Source: Metellina segmentata
Lineage: Eukaryota; Arthropoda; Arachnida; Araneae; Tetragnathidae
DNA length: 64,000 nt
Assembly (NCBI GenBank): GCA_947359465.1
Contig: OX375881.1
Span: forward strand, 73,555,914-73,619,913
Direction: 5' to 3'
The position numbers and the translations under genes were made by a program. The notes under the pieces are model-generated. The model was given only the letters and a program-made list of their open reading frames with translations, was not told the origin of the DNA and made no database searches. Each line of letters starts with the position of its first letter. Positions within the stretch are counted from its first letter, which is position 1. Shown here piece after piece: positions 1 to 64,000 of the stretch.

Positions 1-540
1 AGTATATGCTCTGCAAAGATTCTGAGAATGAAAAGTATAGAATCAGATCAGAAATAATTTTTAGTTCAAGAATAGAGACTACATTGTAAATTTATTTTAT
101 TTACATAATATGCTTTCATATATTGCAGTGTAAAAAAAATCATGGAAAAGCAATGACAGGACGATGAGCAAGCAATAATAAACATTTCAGGCATTGTAAT
201 AACAAAAGTTTAATAAAAATGAGGAAATTTGAAAGAATTGATGCTTATGCTATGAGCTACCATATTATACCCATGTCTTAAATACTTTCTTTTCTGACTT
301 TGAAGAGTGACAAAATAGATGATTCTTCCTTGGTTATTTTTCTCAAAGAGAGTAGTACCATTCAAGAATATATAGCTTTTTCTTGCAATTTATTTATGTA
401 CAATGATAAATTTTCTATCATATGCTCATATCTGTATCTAACCATAGTTTTACTTGTTTGGAAGATTTTACTCTACGTTATTATAAACTGTAGTGCGATA
501 AGTGTAGTATGATTACTCATAATTGTTTTTTGAATACCAG
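1..540 (+). other. Intron, 3' part, before the first visible exon
   Basis: AT-rich sequence ending in a TTTTTTGAATACCAG acceptor at 540. An open stretch at 300-512 is hydrophobic and low-complexity with no recognisable domain; I see no gene or element here. Confidence 0.7.
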
Positions 541-63363
<62,823 letters not shown>

Positions 63364-64000
63364 GTGAGCACTCTGAATTAAAATGATCTATATTCCAAGC
63401 CTTCCTTTATTTTAAAAATGTTAATAGCATATTCTAAAAGAATATTCTCTTTAAACTTTTGTTGAACAGCTATTCTACATAAAAATGCTAGCTTAATATA
63501 TGCATTTTATTTTAGAGTTTTAGTGTAATAAGTTTCGCATTTTTGTTTTAATTAATTTTTATAGCAAAATCAATCATGTTAAAAATTGTGTCTGATCAAT
63601 GTTTTTGCATTTGTTAATATGTATTAGGATTGTAATGCACATATTTTTCTCAGTGTGTTACAGATAATCTAAACATTTAATGTATTTTGAAGCTGTATAA
63701 GCAGAATGCTTCATGTGATATTTCAAAATAATTTTTTTCTTACCTGCATATTTCGTTTAAAAACATGAAATAAAAAAGAACTTTTCTGAGAATTTCTAAT
63801 TAGTTTTTATACTTTAGGAGTGAGAAGCGTTTTTAGTTTAAGAAAAGTATTACAAAATTTAAAAATATCAGATGTGCTCACATTTTATAGAACAGTAAAT
63901 AGTTAAATAAATCCTTGATTATAAAGTTTGTAAATATTTATCTATTTACAATTATATTAAATGTAATATCTTAAAAATAGTACTTAATCTGTCTTAAGAA
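63364..64000 (+). other. Intron, 5' part, running off the window
   Basis: AT-rich sequence without a continuation of the Fn3 domain before the end of the window and no other recognisable content. Confidence 0.65.

Noticed and set aside
300..512. Open reading frame on the plus strand before exon 1
   Set aside because: Hydrophobic, low-complexity, overlaps no domain, has no splice support and runs in a different frame from the exon that follows.

Overview
The window is the interior of one very large, intron-rich muscle gene on the plus strand. I read it as the giant sarcomeric protein twitchin/projectin (nematode unc-22, insect bent). I can place 53 coding exons between 541 and 63363. They total 10,477 coding bases (about 3,490 codons) and keep one continuous frame across every junction. 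Both ends of the gene lie outside the window: no start codon, stop codon or promoter is present, and the C-terminal kinase expected of the family is not reached.

The organism is an animal, most likely an arthropod. The DNA is AT-rich, introns are mostly 0.1 to 2 kb, and nearly every immunoglobulin (Ig) or fibronectin type III (Fn3) domain exon is bounded by phase-1 introns. The protein matches what I know of arthropod projectin: six Ig domains after the disordered linker and before the first Fn3 domain, then a repeating Fn3-Fn3-Ig module. The intron richness, the RRxS/DWPTL linker exons and the mix of mariner, hAT, piggyBac, LINE and SINE elements would suit a chelicerate such as a horseshoe crab, spider or relative. 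That placement is a guess.

Layout. 541-7026: the end of one Ig domain, four more Ig domains and a short K/E linker. 7375-9052: a K/E-rich repeat exon and a serine/arginine exon. 9053-28230: a sparse region where small linker exons, one Ig domain (16122-18868) and large introns encode a flexible linker carrying several R-R/K-x-S motifs. 28231-39689: five more Ig domains, mostly split over two exons. 40245-62501: seven complete Fn3-Fn3-Ig modules. 63160-63363: the first part of the next Fn3 domain.

The introns hold many mobile elements, several with target-site duplications I could read directly. These are a 1.14 kb hAT-type non-autonomous element (16966-18105), a 5'-truncated LINE (23052-24349), a decayed mariner relative (29299-30425), an internally deleted mariner (31957-32888), a tandem-repeat block with a GC hairpin (35014-36345), a 146-bp hAT MITE (37160-37305), a Tc1/mariner remnant (37793-38250), a GTCCTTGAA-repeat element (44306-45027), a 194-bp piggyBac-type MITE (48829-49022), a tRNA-derived SINE (59752-59968) and a 29-bp tandem repeat beside a GC-richer patch (60840-61200).

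The most interesting biology is the linker. Two tandem, frame-neutral exons (21627-21722 and 25390-25488) each encode an arginine-arginine-x-serine site followed by Asp-Trp-Pro-Thr-Leu. This looks like a duplicated, alternatively spliceable phosphorylation cassette resembling the regulatory linker of molluscan catch-muscle twitchin. There is no evidence of a second host gene, an RNA gene or a CRISPR array in the window.
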